A stretch of 64,000 nucleotides of DNA from Halostagnicola sp. A-GB9-2 (GTDB taxonomy: Archaea; Halobacteriota; Halobacteria; Halobacteriales; Natrialbaceae): the NCBI RefSeq assembly GCF_030068615.1, contig NZ_JASJOC010000012.1, positions 1-64,000 of the forward strand, in the 5' to 3' direction. The notes beneath the pieces are model-generated. The model was not told where the DNA came from. It was given only the letters and a program-made list of their open reading frames with translations, and ran no database searches. Every line of letters starts with the position of its first letter. Position 1 is the first letter of the stretch. Both the position numbers and the translations under genes were made by a program. Shown here piece by piece: positions 9,150 to 17,840 of this stretch.

Positions 9150-10243
9150 AGGTCGTGTCAATCGTTGGGGCCCGTCCACAGTTTATCAAAGCCTTCGCAG
9201 TCTCCAAGGAACTCCGTCCCAATCATAACGAAATTCTCGTCCACACTGGACAGCACTACGACGAGGAGCTTTCTGATGTTTTCTTCGACGAGCTCGGGAT
9301 CCCCGAACCGGACTACAACCTAGGCGTAGGGTCTGACAGCCACGGCCGGCAGACAGCCGCGATGCTCGAGGGAATCGAAGAGATCATCGAAACTGAAGAA
9401 CCCGACGTCGTGTTACTCTATGGTGACACGAACTCGACGCTCGCCGGTGCAATTGCGGCGTCGAAGATCGATCCACTCGTCGCGCACATCGAAGCCGGAT
9501 TGCGGAGTTACAACGGGGAAATGCCCGAGGAGACTAACCGAGTGTTGACCGACCACGCGTCAGATTTGTTGTTTCCGCCCAGTGAGTCGGCCGCCGAGAC
9601 ACTCGTTGAGGAGGGGATCAACGATGGCGTTCACGTCGTCGGTGACGTGATGTACGATGCGATTCTTTGGGGTCGAGACGTTGCCGAAGACGAATCGGAT
9701 GTGCTCGAGCGCGTTGGCATCGGGGAGGGTGAGTTTATCCTTTCGACGGTCCACCGTGCCGGCAATACCAACGATCCTGATCGACTCGAATCCATCGTCG
9801 ACGCTCTGTCGAACGCACCGCTTCCCGTCGTCTTGCCAGTTCATCCACGCACCGAGAATCGGCTTCGAAAGTACGAGATGTGGGGGCGAGCAACGTCGGA
9901 ATTCGAGGCAATCGATCCAGTTGGCTATCTGGACTTCGTCCGACTAATCGATGCGTCAGAGCGGGTTGCAACTGATTCAGGAGGTGTCCAGAAGGAGGCG
10001 TTCTATCTCGACACTCCGTGTGTTACGATGCGCGATGAGACGGAATGGATCGAAACCGTCGAGAGCGGATGGAACGTGTTGGTTGGAGCGAATCAAGAAC
10101 AGATCGAGAAGGAACTTCGCGTGAATCGCTATCTCGAAGAGAAGCCCACTCCGTATGGTGATGGAACAGCTGCGGAAGCGATCGTATCGGTGCTTACGGA
10201 GTACATCGGCGAGAAACATATGGAGGCTGTCGAAGATGTTTGA
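9146..10243 (+). CDS. wecB: Non-hydrolysing UDP-N-acetylglucosamine 2-epimerase family (WecB/WbpI)
   Basis: UDP-sugar 2-epimerase of 365 residues. Family landmarks are G-A-R-P-Q-F near residue 8, T-G-Q-H-Y-D near residue 34, G-D-T-N-S-T near residue 93 and H-I-E-A-G-L-R-S near residue 114. The real start is the ATG at 9146, which overlaps the upstream stop; a longer frame from 9032 merely reads through DUF354. In bacteria this family either makes UDP-ManNAc or, as WbpI, epimerises UDP-2,3-diacetamido-glucuronate. Genes 694-4717 make the second role attractive, and the sequence alone does not separate the two. Confidence 0.9.
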   Translation: MKVVSIVGARPQFIKAFAVSKELRPNHNEILVHTGQHYDEELSDVFFDELGIPEPDYNLGVGSDSHGRQTAAMLEGIEEIIETEEPDVVLLYGDTNSTLAGAIAASKIDPLVAHIEAGLRSYNGEMPEETNRVLTDHASDLLFPPSESAAETLVEEGINDGVHVVGDVMYDAILWGRDVAEDESDVLERVGIGEGEFILSTVHRAGNTNDPDRLESIVDALSNAPLPVVLPVHPRTENRLRKYEMWGRATSEFEAIDPVGYLDFVRLIDASERVATDSGGVQKEAFYLDTPCVTMRDETEWIETVESGWNVLVGANQEQIEKELRVNRYLEEKPTPYGDGTAAEAIVSVLTEYIGEKHMEAVEDV

Positions 10244-11102
10244 GGATTATGAGTTTACACTCTGTCTTACACACGACGTCGATCGGCCTTATAAAACATT
10301 TCAAGCACCGTACTATGCTCTGAAAGAGCATGATCTGTCACATTTGAAGTCGCTCGTGAGTTCCGATCGTCCGTACTGGCAGTTTGAGGAAATCATGGAA
10401 CTCGAGGAGGAGCTAGGAGTACGGTCGTCGTTTTACTTCCTAAATGAGAAGAACCTGTTTCGAGACAAGGGCCCACGTGAGTGGATAAAACCGAATAATT
10501 GGAAGCTCTTTACTGGCCGGTACAACATTACTGACGACGAAATCGTCGACGTAATCCAGACGTTAGACCGAGGTGGTTGGGAAGTTGGTCTTCACGGCTC
10601 CTATGAGTCTTATAACAACCTCAAGCGGCTACGTTACGAAAAAGAGACACTCGAGGACATTCTCGGCCACGACGTAATCGGTGGGAGACAGCACTATCTG
10701 AACCTCAACCGCCCCAAGACGTGGGAGTATCACCAACAAATCGGATTAAAGTACGATGCGAGCCTCGGCTCGAGTAGTAAATACGGCTTCCAGAACGGAT
10801 ACAACACCATTCGACCGTTCGATGATGAGTTCACAGTGTTTCCACTGACGTTGATGGAAGTTGCACTCTTCGGTGGAGATCTGGATGTGGACTCGGTGAA
10901 ACACGAGATCGATCGGTTACTCCATCGTGCCTCGGAATGCGAAGCAATTGTGGCTGCACTGTGGCACCCACGTGTATTCAACGAACGAGACTTCCCCGGA
11001 TATAAGGAATTGTATAGGTATCTGATCACTAGTGCACTTGAGATGGGGGCGTGGGTTGGCCCAATTGCAGAAGCATACGACTGTACTCAGATAGAACGAT
11101 GA
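10236..11102 (+). CDS. Polysaccharide deacetylase family protein
   Basis: NodB-like protein of 288 residues. The T-H-D-V-D metal motif is near residue 11, a Y-F-L-N strand near residue 69, G-L-H-G-S near residue 116 and a late catalytic-type W-H-P-R near residue 247. The ATG at 10236 overlaps the epimerase gene by 8 bases, and earlier starts are read-through. It is only distantly similar to the product of 5772-6545. It probably deacetylates a sugar of the same glycan, and the substrate is unknown. Confidence 0.78.
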   Translation: MFEDYEFTLCLTHDVDRPYKTFQAPYYALKEHDLSHLKSLVSSDRPYWQFEEIMELEEELGVRSSFYFLNEKNLFRDKGPREWIKPNNWKLFTGRYNITDDEIVDVIQTLDRGGWEVGLHGSYESYNNLKRLRYEKETLEDILGHDVIGGRQHYLNLNRPKTWEYHQQIGLKYDASLGSSSKYGFQNGYNTIRPFDDEFTVFPLTLMEVALFGGDLDVDSVKHEIDRLLHRASECEAIVAALWHPRVFNERDFPGYKELYRYLITSALEMGAWVGPIAEAYDCTQIER

Positions 11103-11223
11103 TAATAAAATCACAAACATACGCGAATACGTCAGGATGTTTTGACCACGTACAGTATCCACAGCCAGGCCTGAAACTTCCTTTCGTCGGTTCGTACTCC
11201 GGCGTCTATAGATCGTCCGTACA

Positions 11224-12138
11224 ATGAAAAGCCTACAGGTAGTCACGACGCGACGGCCATTTTTCGAGGAGCAAGTACGAGCACTGGAACGTCACGGCGT
11301 CACGAACGAAATCGTCGCGTTACCTGGTAATCCCGGAGAACGGTCTCCCCTTGAATATCTGCAGGCCTATCCACGTGTCTTGAAGAGAGGGTTTGGGGAG
11401 TTTGACGTCGTTCACGCAAGCTATGGCGTCATCACACCCCTCGCTCTCCTCCAACCCAGTAGGCCTGTTGTATTGACTCTCTGGGGATCGGATCTGATGG
11501 GAAAGTATGGTGATATGTCACAACGCTTCGCTTGCTATTGTGACGAGGTCATTGTGATGAGCGAGGAGATGGAGCGCCTCCTCTCCTGTGATGCACATGT
11601 TGTCCCCCACGGCGTCGACTTGAAACGGTTCAGTCCAGCCTCGAAGACTGATGCGTGCCGCCAAATCGGCTGGAAAACTGATGAGAAACACATCCTGTTT
11701 CCCTATGATCCCGAGAGGCAAGTGAAAAACTTCCCGCTAGCAGAGAAGACCGTCGATCGCGTTCGTGATGTTATTGAGGAACCCGTGAATCTGCAGGTAC
11801 TGTACGGTATCGATCACGAAGAGGTGCCACTGTATATGAATGCTGCCGACGTGATGCTTCTCACGTCTAACCGCGAAGGGTCACCCAATACGGTTAAAGA
11901 GGCGATGGCTTGTAACCTTCCGGTAATTGCGACCGACGTAGGGGACATTTGGGATTTGCTCGAAAACGTCTCACCGTCGGCAGCCTGTGAGACGAACGAT
12001 GAACTCGCACAAAATCTCGTAGAAACTCTACGAGCAGAAGAACGGTCGGATGGAAGAAATACTATCCGTGAGATGGGGCTGACCCTCACACAGATGGGCA
12101 AGGAAATAAAACGCGTCTACGAATACGCGCTTGAATAG
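11224..12138 (+). CDS. GT4-family glycosyltransferase
   Basis: GT-B fold transferase of 304 residues. The N-terminal domain contains L-T-L-W-G-S-D near residue 83 and V-P-H-G-V-D near residue 126. The donor-binding domain has the E-x7-E signature around S-N-R-E-G-S-P-N-T-V-K-E-A near residue 215. It is shorter than the usual 350-400 residues because the N-terminal domain is compact. A decayed relative lies at 13686-14283, across the IS630 remnant. A gap of 121 bases separates it from the upstream deacetylase, so it may have its own promoter. Confidence 0.87.
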   Translation: MKSLQVVTTRRPFFEEQVRALERHGVTNEIVALPGNPGERSPLEYLQAYPRVLKRGFGEFDVVHASYGVITPLALLQPSRPVVLTLWGSDLMGKYGDMSQRFACYCDEVIVMSEEMERLLSCDAHVVPHGVDLKRFSPASKTDACRQIGWKTDEKHILFPYDPERQVKNFPLAEKTVDRVRDVIEEPVNLQVLYGIDHEEVPLYMNAADVMLLTSNREGSPNTVKEAMACNLPVIATDVGDIWDLLENVSPSAACETNDELAQNLVETLRAEERSDGRNTIREMGLTLTQMGKEIKRVYEYALE

Positions 12139-12190
12139 CTTGACTGGCGATTCGACTATTGTTACATTTTGTAACCCAAGTCTTTGAGGT

Positions 12191-13412
12191 GCTGCTCAGT
12201 GTAGCTTCAACAGTGAACGTCTAACCGATCTTCTCTGAGCGCGTCTCTTACCAAATGGGAGCGAAGAAGTACATTGTTGAGCTCAGCGACGAAGACCGTA
12301 AGACGCTCGAATGGTTCACCTCCACCGGTGAACGGAGGTCGCAAGCTAACACATGTGCACGTATCCTTCTGAAAGCCGACGACGGACTCACTGATGCAGC
12401 AATCAGTGAGCACGTCGGCTGTCATCCCCAAACCGTCCACAACACGCGCAAAGAATACACCGAACGAGGACTCACGGCGATTCATCGCCACCAGCCTGAC
12501 CGTGAGTACGAACGCAAGCCTGACGGCAACGCTGAAGCCACCTCATCAAACTCGCCTGTAGCGAACGGCCAGAGTGCCATTCACGCTAGACACTCCACCT
12601 CCTTGCTGACGAACTCGTTACCCTCGACGAGATCGACTCAAGTCGATCTCTCACGAGGCCGTCCGACAGCATCTAAAAAACGCCCTGAAACCGCATCTCT
12701 CCAGCTACTGGGAGATACCACCAGAACAGGTCGCTGACTTCGTCTACCACATGGAAGATGTTCTCAACCTCTACCACGAACCGTACGACGATAACCGCCC
12801 AGTCATCTGTTTTGACGAATCTAGCAAGGCTCTCCGAGGACACGAACGCGAGCCGCTCCCGGCCCGGCCGGGAGCGGTCGCTCGTTCCGATCACCGCTAC
12901 AAACGCAACGGGAAACAGCGAATACACCTCTCGACAGAACCGCTGACTGGCTGGGTGAACGTCGAAATTACCGAGAAAAGGCGGACAACAGAATGGATTG
13001 ACCGAATGGTCGAACTCGCAGATGTTCACAACCCGGATGCAGCCGCATCCGGGTTGTGATGGATCAACTCAATACCCACAAGCCTGCTGCCTTCTGCCGG
13101 TTCTTTCCACCAGATTATGCTCAAGCGTATCTTGATCGATTCTAGTTTCACTACACACCCAAGAGAGGAAGCTGGCTGAATATGGCCAAAATTGAGATCG
13201 GCGTCCTCAAACGACAGTGCCTTGATCGCCGGATCTATCACGCAGCGACCCTCCGAGCGGAGGTCGCTGCGTGGCAAAGGCGTCGAAACACGACCAATCG
13301 CCCAATCGACTGGCAGTTTACTACTGACGACGCCCGGATCAAGCAACGCCAACTCTACCCAATCGAGGTTGAAGAGGATATACAGATTCTGACTTGAAGC
13401 TACACTCAGCTG
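12191..13412 (+). mobile_element. IS630-family insertion sequence, inactive
   Basis: Terminal inverted repeats are visible: GTGTAGCTTCAA at the left end (about 12199-12210) is mirrored by TTGAAGCTACAC at the right (about 13393-13404), and similarity extends a few bases further out. Between them lies one transposase gene on the plus strand, broken by frameshifts, a stop and a lost segment. The interior is rich in perfect palindromes, which are reported separately. The element separates a complete GT4 gene from a degraded relative. Confidence 0.8.
12255..13397 (+). pseudogene. IS630-family transposase remnant
   Basis: The N-terminal helix-turn-helix part is intact (residues 1-90, H-P-Q-T-V-H-N near residue 55). 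The frame then shifts between about 12520 and 12730. It resumes with M-E-D-V-L-N-L-Y and the first catalytic aspartate in C-F-D-E-S-S-K near 12806. A stop and missing sequence follow at about 13027-13062. The rest runs as L-N-T-H-K-P-A-A-F, then a stop at 13143, and ends with the glutamate-bearing S-W-L-N-M-A-K-I-E-I. The element cannot encode an active enzyme. Confidence 0.85.
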
Positions 13413-13615
13413 TTTTGCTTAGCTCTTTGCTAGATTCCAAAGTCGGCTCGTACTCCCCGCTGTCGCTGGCTGTTGCTGTGACCAATGGCACGTGCTTGAG
13501 TTTTGGGTGTGAGACGCCGGCGAGATGCCAATAAACCCCCCATTCACCGAATACTTCTCCGTGGTCGGCACTAATCACGACCGTACCGGCATCAATATTG
13601 TCTAGTACCGTTCCA
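13413..13615 (-). pseudogene. Sulfatase fragment
   Basis: On the minus strand this short frame reads V-V-I-S-A-D-H-G-E followed by W-H-L-A-G-V-S-H-P and H-V-P-L-V. That is the metal-binding D-H-G-E and substrate histidine region of arylsulfatase-type enzymes. Only about 65 residues remain. It is cut on one side by the IS630 end and on the other by the GT4 remnant. It suggests that a sulfatase or phosphotransferase gene was lost from the cluster. Confidence 0.6.
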
Positions 13616-13685
13616 AGCGTCGACTGATGAGTGAAATCGGGAACACGCCCTCGATTTCACCCGTCAGTTCAGGCTTGGACCGCCA

Positions 13686-14283
13686 CTTAGCGACGAGGTT
13701 ATTGTGATGAGCGAGGAAATGCAGGCGGATCTTGGCACCGAGGCACATGTCATCCCACATGGTATCGATATGGAGAAATTCGAACCCATGGACTAGGAAA
13801 CGGCCCAAGCCGCCGTTGGATGGGGTTCGACGAAGAAGCATGTGCTGTTTCCCTTACGATCCGTCGCGGACCGTCAAAAACCATCCTCTCGCTGAGGAGG
13901 TCGTCGACCAGGTGAAAGAGGAGACGTCAAAATCGGCCGAACTGCAGGTCGTATACGGAGTCGATCACGAGGATGTCCCACTGTACATCAACGCCGCCGA
14001 CGCGTTGTTGCTTACCTCTCACCGAGAAGGCTTTCTCAACTCGGTCAAGGAAGCGATGGCCTGTAACCTTCCAGTAGTCTCAACAGCCCCGTTGGCGGAA
14101 TCCGCGATCGCCTCGAGGGGGTCAATAACAGCTTCGTATGCGATTCCGAAGACGAGCTCGTGAGACGCATTGGTGACGTGTTGGCCAGCGACCGTCGCTC
14201 AAGCGGTAGAGAGCACGCCACGGACCTTAGCCTCGACACTATGGGCGAAGAGCTTCTCGGCGTGTATCAGAGCGCACTTGGAT
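13686..14283 (+). pseudogene. Degenerate GT4 glycosyltransferase fragment
   Basis: The sequence starts mid-protein with S-D-E-V-I-V-M-S-E-E-M, continues to P-H-G-I-D-M-E-K-F, and meets a stop at about 13796. After a frame change it gives L-L-T-S-H-R-E-G-F and V-K-E-A-M-A-C-N-L-P-V. These match the product of 11224-12138 almost word for word, so it is a decayed paralogue missing the first third. A 9-bp inverted repeat (GTGAAATCG at 13631-13639, CGATTTCAC at 13652-13660) sits just upstream. Confidence 0.75.
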
Positions 14284-14361
14284 AATCGACAGCTGGGGCA
14301 CCAAGCTCAGAGCCGTTGAACAGGAACCATTATGTCTGCCCCGTAGATAACAGACAAGCAC

Positions 14362-16185
14362 GTGGTATCTCGGATTGCATTCGATCTGCGTCTGTGGCTG
14401 ATTCTGGGGTTTGGAGCACTCGGTTCCGGGACGATCGTCGCTTACTCCCAACCAGCGACGGGATACGAACTATCGATCTATTCTGGCACACCAACGGTTT
14501 TCTGGATTAGCTGTATCACCGCTTTCACTGTCTCTGTCGTAATCGCCTTCACGTCCAGAGCGGGAGTGGTCCGGAAACTCGGACTCCTACTCGGAGGGGT
14601 CTCAATGACGGCCGTGGTGGCACTCCCGCTCGTACGCAGCTACTACTATCTCGGCGAGGCGGACGCACTTTCTCACCTCGGCGCAACTCGGGACATCGTT
14701 TGGGGGAATATTTCGATGCTTGAGATCAGATATCCCGTCATACATACACTCAGTGCGATTAGTAGCGATATCACTGGAATGGGAGTAACTGAATCATTGC
14801 TCCTGTTCGTCGTCGTCTTCGTCGTCACGTTCTTCGTTTTCATTCCACTGACGCTCAAGGAACTGACGTCGAACGAACGAATCGTACTCGTGGGAGCGTT
14901 TTCGGGACTTCTACTTCTACAACTCAATTTTCTTGGTACTAATATGCAACCCCATCCGGCGAGCCAGGCGGTAATGTTCGCAGCCGCGATTGTCTATCTC
15001 TTCGTCGGGTATTACCGGCGGTCGGACAGGCGATTTGTTATCATGATCCTTCTCGCGGCGGCGATGTTCGTGTTACTCCACCCTCAGCAGGCTGCAAACT
15101 TCGTCATCTTCTTTGGCACGATAGCGACCATACAACTACTACACACAATCGGCTGGCGTTACGTCGGGCTTCAACTAGGACCATTCGTCCTCCCGGTGGC
15201 GGTCATCTTCGGCCTACTGTTCTGGTTGTGGGCTATTAGACTTCCTGCGTTCGAGTCTTCGCTCGGTGCATTCATCACTTCGTTACTGGTTGACACAGGA
15301 ACTGCGACCCAGGTCACCAGTCGGGGCGTTTCGCTGGGAGCGATCGGTGGAAGTCTGGAAGAGGTGTTTCTGAAGCTTTTCCTCGTTGCACTCCTCTATT
15401 GCATTCTCACTGGGGCGGTAGCGCTCGCCGTCACTGCCGATGTCGTCAGACTCCCGGGAACCGGTCGCTTTCGTGGAATTGTTACGTCAATTCCCCAGGA
15501 TAGTCGAACCCTGTTACTATACTTCATCCCAGGCTTCGTTGCGGTTACCGGTCTCTTCATCGGTTACATCGTTGGCGATCTCACGTCTCAGTACTTCAGA
15601 CACTTCGGGTTCATGATGGTGATCGTGACCATCATGGGTGCAACCGTCCTCGGGCGCGGGTCAATGATACTTGAACAACGATTCGGGCGAGCTCGAGGTC
15701 GGTCTTTCTCGGTCGTCGTCGTCCTCTCGTTGCTCTTGCTCTCTATGCTCGTCGTCTTCCCCTCACCGTACATCTACCAGACCACGGGCCACGTTCCAGA
15801 GTCACAGATGGATGGGTACGAACGCGCATTCGAATACGGGCACGCCGAAATCTCGTACGATCACGTCCGGTCATCTGCGAGCAGGTACGGAACCGCAATC
15901 AACGGGGGTGCCGAGCAGGACCGGCGTGACTATTACCGCGAGGGGGAGCGGCGAGGGGGCGTTCCAGACCACTTCAACGACCATCAATTACCCGAGTATT
16001 TCGACGAACCGGTCTATCTCGGAGTGACGGGTGCGGACCGGGAGCGCGATCCGGGTATCTACCGAGGACTGCGTTTCACTCACGATGACTTCGCGTACCT
16101 CGAAAACGAACCCCAGATCAACAAGGTACAGTCGAACGGTGGGTTCGACCTGTACCTGGTCCAGCCCGCTGACACGGCTGGATAA
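14362..16185 (+). CDS. Polytopic membrane protein of the glycan cluster
   Basis: Protein of 607 residues beginning at a GTG. It has about a dozen hydrophobic segments between residues 10 and 480, then a soluble, charged C-terminal region of about 125 residues (about 480-607). A conserved-looking charged stretch (G-E-A-D-A-L-S-H-L-G near residue 95) sits in an early extracytoplasmic loop, as in GT-C transferases and polysaccharide polymerases. I cannot assign a family. By position it could be the polymerase or a lipid-linked sugar transferase. The next gene converges on it with only three bases between stops. Confidence 0.72.
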   Translation: MVSRIAFDLRLWLILGFGALGSGTIVAYSQPATGYELSIYSGTPTVFWISCITAFTVSVVIAFTSRAGVVRKLGLLLGGVSMTAVVALPLVRSYYYLGEADALSHLGATRDIVWGNISMLEIRYPVIHTLSAISSDITGMGVTESLLLFVVVFVVTFFVFIPLTLKELTSNERIVLVGAFSGLLLLQLNFLGTNMQPHPASQAVMFAAAIVYLFVGYYRRSDRRFVIMILLAAAMFVLLHPQQAANFVIFFGTIATIQLLHTIGWRYVGLQLGPFVLPVAVIFGLLFWLWAIRLPAFESSLGAFITSLLVDTGTATQVTSRGVSLGAIGGSLEEVFLKLFLVALLYCILTGAVALAVTADVVRLPGTGRFRGIVTSIPQDSRTLLLYFIPGFVAVTGLFIGYIVGDLTSQYFRHFGFMMVIVTIMGATVLGRGSMILEQRFGRARGRSFSVVVVLSLLLLSMLVVFPSPYIYQTTGHVPESQMDGYERAFEYGHAEISYDHVRSSASRYGTAINGGAEQDRRDYYREGERRGGVPDHFNDHQLPEYFDEPVYLGVTGADRERDPGIYRGLRFTHDDFAYLENEPQINKVQSNGGFDLYLVQPADTAG

Positions 16186-16188
16186 GCA

Positions 16189-17763
16189 CTACTCGATGTA
16201 TCCGAGTCCCTTCAGACGGTCTTCGACATCGTCGAACTCCTCCGAATAACTCACCACTTCGTTATCGGGTCGGTAGCTCTCCTCCTCGGGATCTTCAGTT
16301 GCTGGTTGCGACGTCTGCTCGAAGATATCGAGTACTTCGCCGTCGCGTTCCGCCGGGAGCGGGTCGAGGCGGCTCTGGAGTAGCGTCGGGACGACGTCAA
16401 ACACGGTCGCGCCCTCGATGCGTTTCCCCCGTTCGACGTTTGGACCCGTGGCGAGGAAGACGCCTTCGCTGTGATGGCTCCCCGCCTTCTCACCCGAATC
16501 GGTGACGGGAGATTCCGAGAGACTCGTTTTCACCTCATATTCATCGTTGCCGACGACCACAAGGTCCGGCGCGTCGGGGTCAGTGGGATACACGTCCGCT
16601 CCGTCGTACACGGAAATGGGGGATGGTGAGCGGGAGTTAGCAAACTCGTTCAGCGAGACCTTCACCTCTTCCTTGACTGCGGTACGCTCGGACGAATCGA
16701 CGAAGCCATTCTCGAATCGTTCGGAGTCGTTGACGTACACGCCGCCGTAGCCGTACGAGAAGGCCTTCGTATCGGCGAAATCGACGTCGAACAGCTTGTG
16801 TTCACCGGGGATCCTACTGGCGACGTTGTTGACGATCGGATCAGGGAGTGCTGCCAGCAGGCTTTTTTCCAACCGGGCTTTCTGGAGCATTCCACGCACC
16901 CGATCTTTCCTCAGACCGACGCGTTCGAGTGCGCTTCTGGATCCACTTGAGTCTTTTCGCGACATCAAGCCTGCCTCCTCCAGGATCGTGTTCACGTAAA
17001 CGTACTTTGAAATCGGTCCGAAACCGTGGTCGGAAACGACGAACAGGTTCGCATGGTGCTCGTTCACGTACTCCAGAACCTCGCCGAGGATGGCGTCGAG
17101 TTCCCTGTAGTGGTTGAGGATGACTTCTTCGTCCCAGATGAGGTGTTGCAGGCGATCTGGTTCTGTGTACACGAAAAAGAACAGTTCCCACTCATCAGTT
17201 TCCATCAGGTGCCGCATCAACGACCGACGGGCGGCCAGGAGATCGGATAGATCCTCGAGGAACTCGTCCTCTCTGTCGTGGTAGTCCAGCCAGCTTAGAC
17301 CGATCTCGTAATCCGGAATATCTTCTTCGATCTCGCCCGCCAGTTCGGTGGGGTGAGTGAACCCTTCGTCCCTCCCTGGAGTCATCATCCCCGTCACCAT
17401 CTGTCCGTCGATTGATCGGGCTGGATACGTCATCGGAACGTTTGCGACGATGGAGGGTGAACAGAGATCCCATAGCGGCGGCTGCTCGACGTCGTTGCTC
17501 GTGTTGATCGTATTCTCGTGGTCTTTGGTTAGCTTTCGAAAGGAGTAAATTCCGTGTTTGTCGGGTCTGACTCCCGTAGCAATCGACGGCCACGCGAGCG
17601 CCGTCGTCGGCGGGACTGTACTCTCAAGCGGGCCAGCAGTTCCCGATTCGAAGAGGCGTTGAAAGTTCTCCAGCTCTCCGCTTTGAGCCCACCGAGAGAG
17701 TAAATCCCAGGGTACGCCATCGATGCCCAATACGAACGACCGATCTACTACCGAGTGCTCCAT
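16189..17763 (-). CDS. Alkaline phosphatase superfamily phosphodiesterase or transferase
   Basis: Paralogue, 524 residues, of the product of 6547-8112. The metal motif is L-G-I-D-G-V-P near residue 12. A nucleophile region P-P-T-T-A-L-A-W-P-S lies near residue 51, S-D-H-G-F-G near residue 246 and a late H-H-S-E-G-V-F metal-site motif near residue 428. There is no signal peptide. It is transcribed opposite to most of the cluster, convergent with the membrane protein. AT-rich sequence (ATAATAAATTT on the minus strand, about 17791-17801) upstream could be a TATA element. The substrate is unknown. Confidence 0.82.
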   Translation of the reverse strand: MEHSVVDRSFVLGIDGVPWDLLSRWAQSGELENFQRLFESGTAGPLESTVPPTTALAWPSIATGVRPDKHGIYSFRKLTKDHENTINTSNDVEQPPLWDLCSPSIVANVPMTYPARSIDGQMVTGMMTPGRDEGFTHPTELAGEIEEDIPDYEIGLSWLDYHDREDEFLEDLSDLLAARRSLMRHLMETDEWELFFFVYTEPDRLQHLIWDEEVILNHYRELDAILGEVLEYVNEHHANLFVVSDHGFGPISKYVYVNTILEEAGLMSRKDSSGSRSALERVGLRKDRVRGMLQKARLEKSLLAALPDPIVNNVASRIPGEHKLFDVDFADTKAFSYGYGGVYVNDSERFENGFVDSSERTAVKEEVKVSLNEFANSRSPSPISVYDGADVYPTDPDAPDLVVVGNDEYEVKTSLSESPVTDSGEKAGSHHSEGVFLATGPNVERGKRIEGATVFDVVPTLLQSRLDPLPAERDGEVLDIFEQTSQPATEDPEEESYRPDNEVVSYSEEFDDVEDRLKGLGYIE

Positions 17764-17840
17764 CAGGAGGTATACTCTATTCAGCGACCAAATTTATTAT
17801 GGAATCCGGTATAGGAATGCTAACCGGCCAACACTCACGA

